This document shows positions 11,021-19,837 of a DNA stretch of 64,000 nucleotides, in pieces. Numbering within the stretch: the stretch's first letter is position 1; each line of letters opens with the position of its first letter. This DNA comes from Tigriopus japonicus (Eukaryota > Arthropoda > Copepoda > Harpacticoida > Harpacticidae): positions 1,366,965 to 1,430,964 of the forward strand of contig CM021320.1 of NCBI GenBank assembly GCA_010645155.1. Reading direction: 5' to 3'. The position numbers were made by a program, and so were the translations under genes. Below the pieces are notes generated by a model that saw only the letters and a program-made list of their open reading frames with translations, was not told the DNA's origin and ran no database searches.

Positions 11021-11366
11021 GCACCAAGTCAGATAACTACAAAATCGACAAAGAAGAAGTACTCTGGTTTGTTGTTGAACTTCGTTAGAATTAGCTGAAT
11101 GTTCAACTGAATGCTCTTGACCAATCACCAGCGTGAATCATCGGCACCGTGTGTTAGCCTACGAATGCCAATATCTATCTTAGTGTATCTAGGGTGGAGG
11201 TGTTGGCATTTTTTTTACTTCGAAGTTCGATTTGGGTCATCACGATCCTCAGCTCGTCAAATGTCAGTTCCACAAGAGAAGAAGTCTGTGAAGGCAATCA
11301 CAATCGACTTGCATTCTTCTCTTCTCTCGGTCAAGTTAGGGGCGTGTGTACCTCCAAGATACCGTC

Positions 11367-11594
11367 ATGCGGGCTAATGGCAACTCAGATGAAGCCCTCT
11401 TGAGTGACGTCCGAAGACTCCTCGTTGTTCACGGTGATGAAAGTGGCTACACTGACCAAGAGATATTGACATCAATTCGGTCACTCGGTGCGGATGGCGG
11501 CCGCAGGGGAGAAGATGCCTCTACAGATTCCTCTTCTACCCCTACAACTATGTCCTCGGACTCTGTTCCATGTTTCCAAAACCCTCTTCATTGA
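11367..11594 (+). CDS. Hypothetical small protein, 75 aa, or last exon
   Basis: An ATG at 11367 opens 75 codons ending at TGA 11592-11594. The product starts MRANGNSDEALLSDVRRLLV, has a predicted helical, charged first half and a Ser/Thr-rich end with TTMSSDSVPCFQNPLH. An AATAAA polyadenylation signal follows 45 bp after the stop, which is why I list it. Upstream is a pyrimidine-rich run (near 11310-11335) that could be a splice acceptor, so this might be a terminal exon. I do not recognise the protein. Confidence 0.3.
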   Translation: MRANGNSDEALLSDVRRLLVVHGDESGYTDQEILTSIRSLGADGGRRGEDASTDSSSTPTTMSSDSVPCFQNPLH

Positions 11595-11638
11595 TTTTTC
11601 CCCTTGCCTTTTGCCTTTCACATTTGCGCTTGATATTC

Positions 11639-11644
11639 AATAAA
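11639..11644 (+). terminator. Polyadenylation signal AATAAA
   Basis: A canonical AATAAA placed 45 bp after the stop of the small ORF at 11367-11594. Chance occurrence is possible in this AT-rich DNA. Confidence 0.35.
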
Positions 11645-11813
11645 GCTTATCAAATCCACGTACCTTAAGCATGGAGAACATTGTTACTGGATTTTGGAAG
11701 AAGTGGGCTACACAACTTTCAAGGTTTAGGAAGTTAAAGAAGATGGAAACGTTAAGAATGTTAAATTAACAGAGCCAAATTTAAACAAAATACAAACACA
11801 TTTTTCTCCGATT

Positions 11814-11833
11814 ATGATGATGATGATGATGAG
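11814..11833 (+). repeat. (ATG)n microsatellite
   Basis: About seven tandem ATG units. No coding context. Confidence 0.8.
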
Positions 11834-12246
11834 GGACTCATTTAAAATACAAAAGTCATGGTTTAAGTAAAAAGTGTAAAAATGTTTATTAAAAAAAAGT
11901 TTTGTTTTCCTGGGGGGTCTCGACTAGATTGGGTGTCACTGCGCCATCTTCAGCTTTGTACCAAGATCAGTTTCCGTCCCGGGGGAGCTATTTCAGGTGT
12001 CTTCGAAAACGATTCAGCTTTGAAATGAAAAGAAAAAAAAACACGGGAACGCTGGGCTTACTCCGAGCCCCGACAAGAAAAGCAATTTGGTATCACGCAA
12101 TCGGTCGAGTATGCGTTAGTGATTGTTTCAGTTAAATATCCGACCCATCGTCTTACTGAATTTGGCATCTGTTCAATTTTGATTTGATTGGAGACAATAA
12201 ATTATGAGGTTATGATCAATGAGCTTTTGTCAAGTATGTCAAAATA

Positions 12247-12580
12247 GCACAAAATAATAAAAAATATCACTTAAAAGGCACTTAAAATACATTTTGCGAT
12301 ATTTTTTTTGCAATATCAAAGACACTAAAAGTTGGGTAATACTTCGAAGTTTGGAAAAAATCGGTTAATGTTTCAAGTTTAGGTTTGAGGGTTTTAGTCC
12401 ATTTTGAACATGGTCTAGCTTCTAGAAATCGTAAAATTGATTATGAATCTGTTAGACATATTCATTTGTAATTTTGGCTGAACACACATCACAGCGTACT
12501 CTTAATAATTAAGAAATATTAAGAGTAACCAAAAATCTTGTTTACGTGCATTTTAAGTGATATTTTATATTATTTTGAGC
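12247..12580. mobile_element. AT-rich inverted-repeat element (MITE-like)
   Basis: The left end (GCACAAAATAATAAAAAATA then TCACTTAAAA) is repeated inverted at 12541-12580 (TTTTAAGTGATATTTTATAT then TATTTTGAGC). Arms are about 32 bp with a few mismatches, about 334 bp in total. A smaller hairpin with arms ACTCTTAAT/ATTAAGAGT lies inside near 12497-12527. No ORF. Confidence 0.55.
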
Positions 12581-13012
12581 TTTTTGATTTAATTTCCAAA
12601 ACTCGAAAAATTCCATTTCTTTCGGCGCTATTGAAAAGCTATATGAAATCTTTGGGAACTTGTTTGTTCTTATAACCGGATCGTTTTTCGGCTTTTTGGG
12701 GTCAAAAATGGATAATTCTTAGTCAAATAACTCCGCTGTTGATAAATGAATTTTTATTCAATTTCAATTTATCCGGTAACTAAATGGTGTCTAAATATGG
12801 GTTAAATAGTTTATTTAAAAATGATATAATTAATAGGTTTTTAGGTTTATAACATTTTCCCTTGGCCTAAACTTATACAATAAAAGTACAGTTGTTCCCC
12901 ATTAAATTGTGGGTCCAAAAAGTGCCATGATGTCTTTGGGTATTTCGATTCAAACCTAAAAGCCCATTCGGAACACCGTGGATAGGTTGCCCTAGAGCGT
13001 CTCTAAGGTTGC
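12581..13012. other. Gene-free stretch
   Basis: AT-rich, no feature that I can support before the hAT cluster begins at 13013. Confidence 0.5.
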
Positions 13013-13020
13013 CTAACTAG

Positions 13021-13295
13021 TAGTGATGGGATTCAATCTGATTTCAATCTGTTCAATCTTTTAGGGCTCCCATGGTCCAATGCAAATGTAGTGAGAAAAG
13101 ATTTTGCTTGATCTTGATGGCACCCCTGGTCTGAAATCTTCAAAAACAGGGTCACTTTTTGGATTTTCTCTATGAACGAACGCACTTTTCAGAGAAGTGA
13201 CAAGTGTACTGTTTTGCGTGAATCGGCAGTCACAACGACGTTGCGCGCACAAAAAATGATTGAACAGATTGAAATCAGATTGAACTCCATCAGTA
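13021..13295 (-). mobile_element. Non-autonomous hAT element, family A, copy 1
   Basis: It is 275 bp with ends TAGTGATGGGATTCAATCTG and the inverse of TACTGATGGAGTTCAATCTG; the terminal inverted repeats span about 38 bp. It is flanked by CTAACTAG (13013-13020) and CTAATTAG (13296-13303), an 8-bp target duplication with one change. TAGTGATG ends and 8-bp duplications are hallmarks of the hAT superfamily. A nearly identical copy in the opposite orientation lies at 13865-14148. No coding capacity. Confidence 0.88.
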
Positions 13296-13303
13296 CTAAT
13301 TAG

Positions 13304-13601
13304 TAGTGATGGAAACAATCCAATCTTCAATCATATTCACGATAGGTTGCCCAACTAGGTCTGCCAATCAGCCTTCAGCGTCTACCATTTGTTGGTTGAA
13401 TTCCATGAGGAAAAAGGCTTTCTTCTGAAGATGAGCGCAAGTGGCACCCCTTGCTTTATTCGTCTTTGGCTCAGGGGCGCTATGTAGAAGGAACTTGCTT
13501 CTTGCTTTTGCAAGATGTTGTACTATGTGAGGGGTGATGGCAAACCTAAAGCTAGCAACCTCGCATGAGAAAGATTGAAAGATTGGTTTTTTCCATCAGT
13601 A
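13304..13601. mobile_element. Non-autonomous hAT element, family B
   Basis: It is 298 bp. The left end reads TAGTGATGGAAACAATCC and the right end is the inverse of TACTGATGGAAAAAACCAAT. It is bounded by CTAATTAG (shared with copy A1) and CTAACTAG (13602-13609), again 8 bp. The body has a second, end-truncated copy at about 14213-14480. Confidence 0.8.
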
Positions 13602-13621
13602 CTAACTAGGTCTGCCCAGAG

Positions 13622-14212
13622 TAGTGATGTGACTTGGTGTGTTGGGCAAGCTTTTTTTGCGCGTGGTCGCAAGGCAGGGTCACCTAATGGAGATTTTGTA
13701 TTGTGCTCAGCTATATCAGCAAACACAAATTTGAGTGTCATTTGCAACCCTGTTCAAAAGTCACAAAAGTTAAGGATGCCGTTCCGTTCTCCTTGATGAA
13801 AAAACAGGTTTTTGAAGATTGGTAAGCAAAGAGGAATACGATTTCACAAAGGTCAATTGGCGACTACTGATGGAGTTCAATCTGATTTCAATCTGTTCAA
13901 TCATTTTTTGTGTGCGCAACCTCGTTGTGACTGCCGATTCACGCAAAACAGTACACTTGTCACTTCTCTGAAAAATGCGTTCGTTCATAGAGAAAATCCA
14001 AAAAGTGACCCTGTTTTTGAAGATTTCAGACCAGGGGTGCCATCAAGATCAAGCAAAGTCTTTTCTCACTACATTTGCATTGGACCAATTGGACCATGGG
14101 AGCCCTAAAAGATTGAACAGATTGAAATCAGATTGAATCCCATCACTATTGGCGACACCACCTTACGACCTCGCGCAAAAAATCTTGCCCAACACACCAA
14201 GTCACATCACTA
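13622..14212. mobile_element. Non-autonomous hAT element, family C, split by a nested element
   Basis: Ends are TAGTGATGTGACTTGGTGTG and its exact reverse complement at 14193-14212, with inverted similarity running on for about 42 bp. The flanks are GCCCAGAG (13614-13621) and GCCTAGAG (14213-14220), an 8-bp duplication with one change. Family A copy 2 is inserted inside (13865-14148), so the element is about 300 bp without it. A relative lies at 10772. Confidence 0.85.
13865..14148 (+). mobile_element. Non-autonomous hAT element, family A, copy 2, nested in element C
   Basis: It is 284 bp, flanked by an exact 8-bp duplication TTGGCGAC (13857-13864 and 14149-14156). It is about 95% identical by eye to copy 1 but inverted, with a small duplication (ATTGGACC) near its right end. 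The exact target duplication shows it is younger than the element it interrupts. Confidence 0.92.
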
Positions 14213-14480
14213 GCCTAGAGTGCTCTAGGTCTGCCAATTCACCTTCCAAGTCCACGAGTCCATCTTTTTCTGTTGAATGCCATGAAGAAAAATGTTTTCC
14301 TCTGGAGCTGAACGCGCGCATGTGGCACCCTTGCTTTGTTCCCTTTGGATCAGGGGCGCTATGCAACGCGAAATTAATAATTGATTTGTAAAGATGGTGT
14401 ACTTTATAAGAGGTGGTGGCAATCCTAAAGCTAGCAACCTCATGTGAGAAAGATGGAAAGATTGGATTTTTCCAACAGTA
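14213..14480. mobile_element. Partial hAT element, family B
   Basis: From AGGTCTGCCAATTC to TTTTTCCAACAGTA this follows the body of the family B element at 13304-13601: matching landmarks are GGGGCGCTATG and CTAAAGCTAGCAACCTC. Its left terminus is missing where element C sits. Confidence 0.7.
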
Positions 14481-14772
14481 ATAAGAAGTATTTTTTTCTT
14501 CCAAAAAACACTTTGGGTTGGTTGAAGCGTTTTTACTAACTCGGGGTATTTGTTTGGATTTTTGATGTAATTTTGGACAAATTGTCAAAAATTTAAGTAA
14601 TTATTTTCGAAAATTGGAGGAAAACTGTCCGAGAGCACTGCTTCTCTGGAGAAGTTCTTTCATTTTCAGGTCAAGGGTTCACTCTGTCTGAATTGGAGGT
14701 AAATGCATTGAAGATTATAAGGATACATAATAAATATATATGATTTGCATGAAAATCAAATTATGGTCTATG
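14481..14772. other. 3' flank of the synergin gamma gene
   Basis: About 290 bp after the minus-strand stop codon. No minus-strand AATAAA is visible; it may use a variant signal. No other feature. Confidence 0.4.
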
Positions 14773-16962
14773 TCAGGGAACATGAAGACCCGGCAATTTA
14801 GGGTTGACAAGGTTGATCCAAAAGTTGGCACATGGTGCATGATACTGATGCAATTCGAATTGTACAATAGCATTATTCATAGTGTCTGTTCGGAAAGCAT
14901 TGGAACAATCTCCGTCACCCAAAACCGTGAGGCAAATGCCACATAAACGATCATTTTCATTAGCACTGCCTCCCTCTGGGGTTTGCACTGCTGAGCGGTC
15001 AATGTTCAAACTGGGCGTGGTGTTCAACATGATCTGTCGCCAAAAGGTCTCGATACTATCACATGGCTCCTGAATATCTTTACGCACGGTTGAGAGTCTC
15101 TCATAGGACCGACGAATTCGCAAGTACACCCGATAAATTTCTCGAAGGTTCTTCAGATAGTTCTCGTACTTGGGCTCACCCTCAATCTCGTCGAGAATAC
15201 CTTCAATAGTGATGCGCGTACATATTTCCGCTCCGTTCTCCATGACGCTTTGTATCTCGTTCAAGGCCGGGATCCAGTCTTGAAATGGCGAATCTTCATC
15301 ATCCTCGTCGGGAGTGATTCGGTAATGATCTCGATATCGATCTGGATTGTTATGGAACTCAATCTTCCCAGCCAAGACTTCTTGATCCAAGGAGGGATTG
15401 GGGCTAACTTCCGATTCAGATTGAGGATCGATCGTTTTCTCTCCATCCATCGGATGCTGAATTTGAGCCAAATCTAGTGTGAAGTCGATCGTGGTAAGGG
15501 CATTCAACGCGGACATTCCTCCACCCAAATCTGAGCTCTCGATTGAGCCATGACCACCCAAGACATCGTCATTGTAGCCGTCGGAATCGTTATCATCACT
15601 TATTGGTGGAGGTGGAGGTGAGCACGGATGCCACGGAATTATGTTAGAATGAGAAGTTGAAGACTGAGGCTGATTTAAGGAAGCAAAAGAGCTTGGATCA
15701 ATGGCAGGAAGAACATCCTCTGGCCAGGATGTTTGTCCTCGATATGCCGGCTTCTCTGGCAAGTTGGCCGATGATGAAGAAGAGAAGGCGCTCAGAAAAT
15801 CGCCAAATTCGTCATCGGTTGTTGTAGATTTTTGCTTAGGTAAATTGGAACATACTGCCGCAGAAGAATTTTGATTTGTTGCTAATACGGAAGACACAGG
15901 ATCAATCCCAAGTGAGGGAGGTGGCACATTCGATCCACTTTCATCCAAAGATCCAAATGGATCAACCCAAGTGCTCGGTTGTGATTCAGGCATCGCTCTG
16001 GTTTCTGAAGGGGATGGTTGTGATGGTTGGGGAAAAGTGGAGATAGGCTCAATTAATTCGCTAGGGGATATGCCAACATCAAAAATGTCCCTCAGGGCCC
16101 CATACTTGTCTCCAGAGGCGGGTTTGTTACTAATTCCTGACACATTTTGGGCATGTGATTGCGGCGTAGGGTCAGTGTTTAATATGTCTGAGGAGGATGA
16201 GAATCCAACGAAATCTCCGAATTCATCATCCTTAACCGCATCCACCGAAGTGGGGAGTGGCTTCTGATTTTGACTGGAAGTGACGAAAGTAGGTGCGACA
16301 TGATTTTGACTGATTGGTTGATTTGAGAAATCGGCGAAAAACAGGTCTTGACTAGAGCTTGGTGGCCCAACGATAGCAGTGGTCGGTGGTAAGGCCGATT
16401 GAGATGTCGATGGTGTAGGATTAAACACGAACTGATGGCTTGCTGAGACCTCTGGTTGAGCGACTAGATTGAAGGAATATGGCGAAGATATGGATGATTC
16501 GAAGGACTTGGCGACTGGATCAACCACTGACACAAAATCTCCAAACTCATCCTCATCGTCGACCGAATCCTTCTTATTTGGATTGGCTGAGACAGGTTGA
16601 GAAGAGATTGAAGGTCTCGTCGATACCGGACTGCTTGAAAAACCGTGGAAATCGCCCCACTCATCGTCATCTTTTGTCGAATGAGCTTGCGAAGAAGTTA
16701 TCAAAGGTGACACACTTATCATTAGAGGCGATGGGGCGTGTTGAGCCATGTCAGAACCTCCAAATACATCCTCGAGATTTTGAGACAATGAAGACCAATC
16801 TCGGGCTTTCGAGCTCACTTGAAACTTGGGAGCTTCTCGTTTTTCGACTTGGACTTGGTTCAAAGCCGGACCTTTGAATGATGATTTCTTGAGCGGTCCA
16901 TTGAGATCGGCGTAGGCTAACATTAAGTTGTCCAAGGTCTTGGGTTTGTCTCGAGACCCCAT
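14773..16962 (-). CDS. SYNRG: Synergin gamma (AP-1 gamma-ear binding protein)
   Basis: Predicted 729 aa in a single exon. Synergin gamma binds the gamma-ear of the AP-1 clathrin adaptor at the trans-Golgi network and endosomes. What shows it: four acidic (D/E)(F/W)GDF motifs (DDEWGDF, DDEFGDFVS, DDEFGDFVG, DDEFGDFLS), the type of peptide that docks on gamma-ear domains, spread through a Ser/Pro-rich disordered region; and the conserved C terminus with CGIC, HQYHAPCANFWIN and NPKLPGL, which matches vertebrate synergin gamma closely. The EH domain found in the N-terminal third of the vertebrate protein is absent. I start it at the ATG 16960-16962, one base after a TTTTTCCAG splice acceptor; the frame stays open 22 codons further upstream, but that part would lie beyond the acceptor. 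It follows the NUDT17-like gene by only 79 bp on the same strand. Confidence 0.88.
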   Translation of the reverse strand: MGSRDKPKTLDNLMLAYADLNGPLKKSSFKGPALNQVQVEKREAPKFQVSSKARDWSSLSQNLEDVFGGSDMAQHAPSPLMISVSPLITSSQAHSTKDDDEWGDFHGFSSSPVSTRPSISSQPVSANPNKKDSVDDEDEFGDFVSVVDPVAKSFESSISSPYSFNLVAQPEVSASHQFVFNPTPSTSQSALPPTTAIVGPPSSSQDLFFADFSNQPISQNHVAPTFVTSSQNQKPLPTSVDAVKDDEFGDFVGFSSSSDILNTDPTPQSHAQNVSGISNKPASGDKYGALRDIFDVGISPSELIEPISTFPQPSQPSPSETRAMPESQPSTWVDPFGSLDESGSNVPPPSLGIDPVSSVLATNQNSSAAVCSNLPKQKSTTTDDEFGDFLSAFSSSSSANLPEKPAYRGQTSWPEDVLPAIDPSSFASLNQPQSSTSHSNIIPWHPCSPPPPPISDDNDSDGYNDDVLGGHGSIESSDLGGGMSALNALTTIDFTLDLAQIQHPMDGEKTIDPQSESEVSPNPSLDQEVLAGKIEFHNNPDRYRDHYRITPDEDDEDSPFQDWIPALNEIQSVMENGAEICTRITIEGILDEIEGEPKYENYLKNLREIYRVYLRIRRSYERLSTVRKDIQEPCDSIETFWRQIMLNTTPSLNIDRSAVQTPEGGSANENDRLCGICLTVLGDGDCSNAFRTDTMNNAIVQFELHQYHAPCANFWINLVNPKLPGLHVP

Positions 16963-17041
16963 TCTGGAAAAAGCAACAATACAATTAAAAGTATATTCAT
17001 GACGTTTAGGTTCAATTTGTAACAACATTGAAAAAAGGGGA
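16963..17041 (-). promoter_or_regulatory. 79-bp intercistronic gap with a splice acceptor
   Basis: Between the NUDT17 stop and the synergin ATG, the minus strand ends in TTGTTGCTTTTTCCAG (AG at 16965-16964), then one base, then ATG. No AATAAA or TATA box is present in the gap. A 3' splice site so close to the start with no room for a promoter is typical of a downstream operon gene that receives a spliced leader. A cis intron from an upstream, non-coding exon is the alternative. Confidence 0.6.
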
Positions 17042-17968
17042 CTATATTTTGCTCATGGTCTTAGTAAATAAAAGCAACCATTGCTCCAATGCGTATCTCG
17101 TTCCCGAAGAAATTCTTTCGACGTCCATTCCGTTTTTGGGTGCCTTGGCCGTCAACACTCCCACGGGACATTCTTGGCTCATTTGAATACCATCTTCGAT
17201 TACGGTCAACTCGAAGGTTTTGGGCAAGTCAGAAGGTGGTTCTTCACCTTGGAAGCCATTCACGACCACATCGATTTGGCGTTCATTGAGCCAAGCACAG
17301 GCGTCCACTTCATTTGGGTCTAACTGAACTCTTTTAGACAACTCGCTCTTTGAAGAGGCCACTTGAATGTAGTGATAGATGACAAGATGGTGTCGTTTGG
17401 GTTCACCTAAGGTCAACATCGGCGGATAAACGGACTCCCACAAGCACAACACTTGACTACGTTTGATCTCGGATTCGATGGAGAGTCCAGTTTCTTCCAA
17501 GAGCTCTCGAATACCCGCTCCTATGAGCGTTTCGTCCCAGTCAATCCCACCCCCAGGGGGAACCCAAACCCCCGGGAAGGTTCTCATGTGGGGTGCTCGT
17601 CGGGTGATCAAGACGTATTGGTCCGATGATTCTAATAACGTTACCACTCCGACATTGATTCCCCTTGAGATAATATCTTGTGGCAAGCCATCTTTGTCGC
17701 TCTGGTTCATCATTTTCATGGGACATACATCTAAATGTTTGAGTTTGGACGAACAGGGATCCGAAGATTCGGCATTTTCCAGGATCACACGATTGTCCTC
17801 GAGATAGCACTTGACATTGATTTGACGGTCGACGCAACCAGGAGACAAGGACTCGAGTAAGCATTCCGAAAATGACCCAGGACGAAGAGGATTCATTCCA
17901 GCAATAGATGAAGAAGAGGAGGTCTTCAAGTGAACTAATACGCGTTGGGCCACACTTTTTTGCGCCAT
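17042..17968 (-). CDS. NUDT17: NUDT17-like Nudix hydrolase
   Basis: 308 aa, one exon. Nudix enzymes hydrolyse nucleoside diphosphates linked to another group; the physiological substrate of NUDT17 is not settled. The Nudix box is complete at about residues 138-161: GGIDWDE, seven residues, then REL-L-EE-T-GL, fitting Gx5Ex7REUxEExGU with both metal-binding Glu. Family-specific features are WVPPGG just before the box, LWESVYPP after it, and PKRHHLVIY (human NUDT17 has closely similar LWESAYPP and PKYHHIVLY). Length is close to the 328 aa of the human protein. The start at 17968 lies 14 bases after a CTTCTTCCTTTAG acceptor. It is the middle gene of three tightly spaced minus-strand genes. Confidence 0.88.
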   Translation of the reverse strand: MAQKSVAQRVLVHLKTSSSSSIAGMNPLRPGSFSECLLESLSPGCVDRQINVKCYLEDNRVILENAESSDPCSSKLKHLDVCPMKMMNQSDKDGLPQDIISRGINVGVVTLLESSDQYVLITRRAPHMRTFPGVWVPPGGGIDWDETLIGAGIRELLEETGLSIESEIKRSQVLCLWESVYPPMLTLGEPKRHHLVIYHYIQVASSKSELSKRVQLDPNEVDACAWLNERQIDVVVNGFQGEEPPSDLPKTFELTVIEDGIQMSQECPVGVLTAKAPKNGMDVERISSGTRYALEQWLLLFTKTMSKI

Positions 17969-18180
17969 GACGGTTAGTATATCTAAAGGAAGAAGAGGGG
18001 ATGATGATTGGTTGGTTGGTTGGTTTCAGCGGGCTTGAGTTGTTGCATTGGAAGACTGTCTAACAAGGATAATTTATATACGTCAAAAAAGATCACATTT
18101 AAGTGGATGGATGTGTTGGAGGCACAATTCAAGACTTCAATTGAGCGGCTGAATGAATATTATGCGCTTGGAAAAAGGAT
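17969..18180 (-). promoter_or_regulatory. 212-bp gap with splice acceptor and a TATA-like site
   Basis: On the minus strand the gap between the ENTPD stop and the NUDT17 ATG ends in CCTCTTCTTCCTTTAG (AG at 17984-17983), 14 bases before ATG. Further up it holds GTATATAAATTATCC about 90 bases before the acceptor, which could be a TATA box, so an independent promoter with a 5' UTR intron cannot be excluded. A short ACCAACCAACCAACC tract (plus strand near 18009-18025) is also present. Confidence 0.45.
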
Positions 18181-19620
18181 CTAGACCCGCTCCAGGATGT
18201 TGTAAGCTAATCCCAGAGCCCAGCTCACTTCGTGTCCATCGATCTTCTTGTACAACTGAATGCTCTTGTTGTCACTCAATCCGTACCCGTCGGACAGGAG
18301 CACATAAATAAAGGTCAGATCAACGCAATGGAATCCGGATTCCTGTTCACATACGCTTTTAGCCGCTTTTAAGTAATCGCCGAGCAAGATGGTCCCTTCC
18401 GTGCTTTCAGGGTCAATCATATCGTTTTCTTTGGCCTTGTCATAGAAATAAGAGAAGGCTACGACCCGTCTTTGCGCCAATTCATCGGGCACATGGACGT
18501 CTTCCTTCTTGATCACGGCCTTCACCAATTTCAAACACGCCTCAAACGAGGGCTGATGACTCTGAATGGCGTATTCTCGGCCTTGGAAAGACCACGTCAA
18601 GGCTTGAGACCCACGAACGCACGGGGATTGCAAGGCTGATTGATCACCGGCCTGAAAAATGGCCTGCCGGGCCGTCATCAGACCTAATCCTAAATAACTA
18701 TGCGAGTACACATCCAAATCTTGTCGCATCACAGACACTCGGTGGGTGTAGTGTTTCCGACCCGTTAATCCCGGAACGGGTGCCGTGGGCGCAAAAGTGA
18801 TCTGAGTGGAACCCCCGCCTAAATCCAAAGAAGCCAAACTCTGAGCCACACCCGCTGGACCGAATCCTTGGGCCAAGAAATTGACCGTGAACCACCCAAA
18901 GAGCCCTTCTTCCATGGGATTCATGATCTCAATCAAGTTGGACTCGGGTTGAAAGCCCGATTCCCGCAATGTACTCTCCACGGCGGCCAAAATCGCGGCC
19001 GATTGATTAGCCGGTAAAAGCCGTAGACCGGCCGTGGCTTTCAAGGTTAACGGGGTACTGGCCCAACTGCTTCGAGGAATGCGTTCTTGGGCCTTTTCGA
19101 GTAAACTCTGAATACTCAAACCCGCATCGGCCGGATTAGCCGTATAACTTGACAATCCGGGCTTGACTTGCGACCACAACTCGTCATCTAATCGTAATTG
19201 TCGGTCAAACAACCCGCGATGAAAGGTAAAAGCCAACACCCGTGAACCCGTACTCCCCGCATCAATGACCACGGCATATTCTTGTTCAGCCAGTCCCAAC
19301 ACGCCCAAAGCCCGGTCGATATGATCGTGAACTCTCGAAGGCACCCAATGGGGTCGATACAATAAGATACTAGTCAGCACCGCCCCCAGAACAAAAACCA
19401 CGGCGATTAATCGGGTACAACCGCGGTCTAAAGCGGCTGAACGGCTCACCGAGTCTCGCGACTCGGAATTCAATCGATGTCGAGCCGGAATCGAGTCCGG
19501 CGAGCCGGGTTTGGTCGATCGACGACGGATTTCCATTGAAGTCAGATCGGGAGCGGAGGATTCGAGCAACGACTCCGATGGGAGGGGTGTCGGATGATGA
19601 ATACGCGGTTCTACGGGCAT
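18181..19620 (-). CDS. Ectonucleoside triphosphate diphosphohydrolase, ENTPD5/6 type
   Basis: 479 aa, one exon. The family (GDA1/CD39) removes phosphate from nucleoside di- and triphosphates; the ENTPD5/6 branch acts mainly on UDP and GDP in the lumen of ER and Golgi or after secretion. ENTPD5 is known to clear UDP formed by the glucosylation cycle of glycoprotein folding. Apyrase conserved regions seen in order: DAGSTGSR (about residue 119), ATAGLRLLP (about 197), EGLFGWFTVNFL (about 237), LDLGGGSTQITF (about 264) and WALGLAYNI near the C terminus. A single membrane anchor, LIAVVFVLGAVLTSILLY, lies near residue 70 after a basic, Ser/Pro-rich cytoplasmic segment, giving a type II membrane protein. 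The single N-terminal anchor without a C-terminal one separates it from ENTPD1/2/3/8. Which of ENTPD5 and ENTPD6 is closer needs a tree. Confidence 0.88.
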   Translation of the reverse strand: MPVEPRIHHPTPLPSESLLESSAPDLTSMEIRRRSTKPGSPDSIPARHRLNSESRDSVSRSAALDRGCTRLIAVVFVLGAVLTSILLYRPHWVPSRVHDHIDRALGVLGLAEQEYAVVIDAGSTGSRVLAFTFHRGLFDRQLRLDDELWSQVKPGLSSYTANPADAGLSIQSLLEKAQERIPRSSWASTPLTLKATAGLRLLPANQSAAILAAVESTLRESGFQPESNLIEIMNPMEEGLFGWFTVNFLAQGFGPAGVAQSLASLDLGGGSTQITFAPTAPVPGLTGRKHYTHRVSVMRQDLDVYSHSYLGLGLMTARQAIFQAGDQSALQSPCVRGSQALTWSFQGREYAIQSHQPSFEACLKLVKAVIKKEDVHVPDELAQRRVVAFSYFYDKAKENDMIDPESTEGTILLGDYLKAAKSVCEQESGFHCVDLTFIYVLLSDGYGLSDNKSIQLYKKIDGHEVSWALGLAYNILERV

Positions 19621-19837
19621 CCACTAAGGTGTCACAGAGGTCACGGTGGACGGAGGACCAAGGAGGCTGGTCAAACGCGAGATAATAAGGCCTTGACGAG
19701 CTAGCTGTTGTTTTCGTCTCACAGAAGCAACGACTGTATGTACAGGAGTTCAGCGTTGCCTAAAATTGTCCAATGATTACTGCCAAAGCTGGTTGGAAAA
19801 TATGCCAAAGAAATCTCAATCTTTGGGATCAGCTTAA

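Noticed and set aside
13061..13330. 89-codon ORF, also seen as a 98-codon ORF at 13812-14108
   Set aside because: Both lie in copies of the same hAT MITE, which has no coding function.
14202..14588. 128-codon minus-strand ORF
   Set aside because: It spans the partial family B element and its flank; the product has no known motif and is not conserved with the other copy.
16479..16877. 132-codon plus-strand ORF
   Set aside because: Antisense shadow of the synergin gamma coding region.
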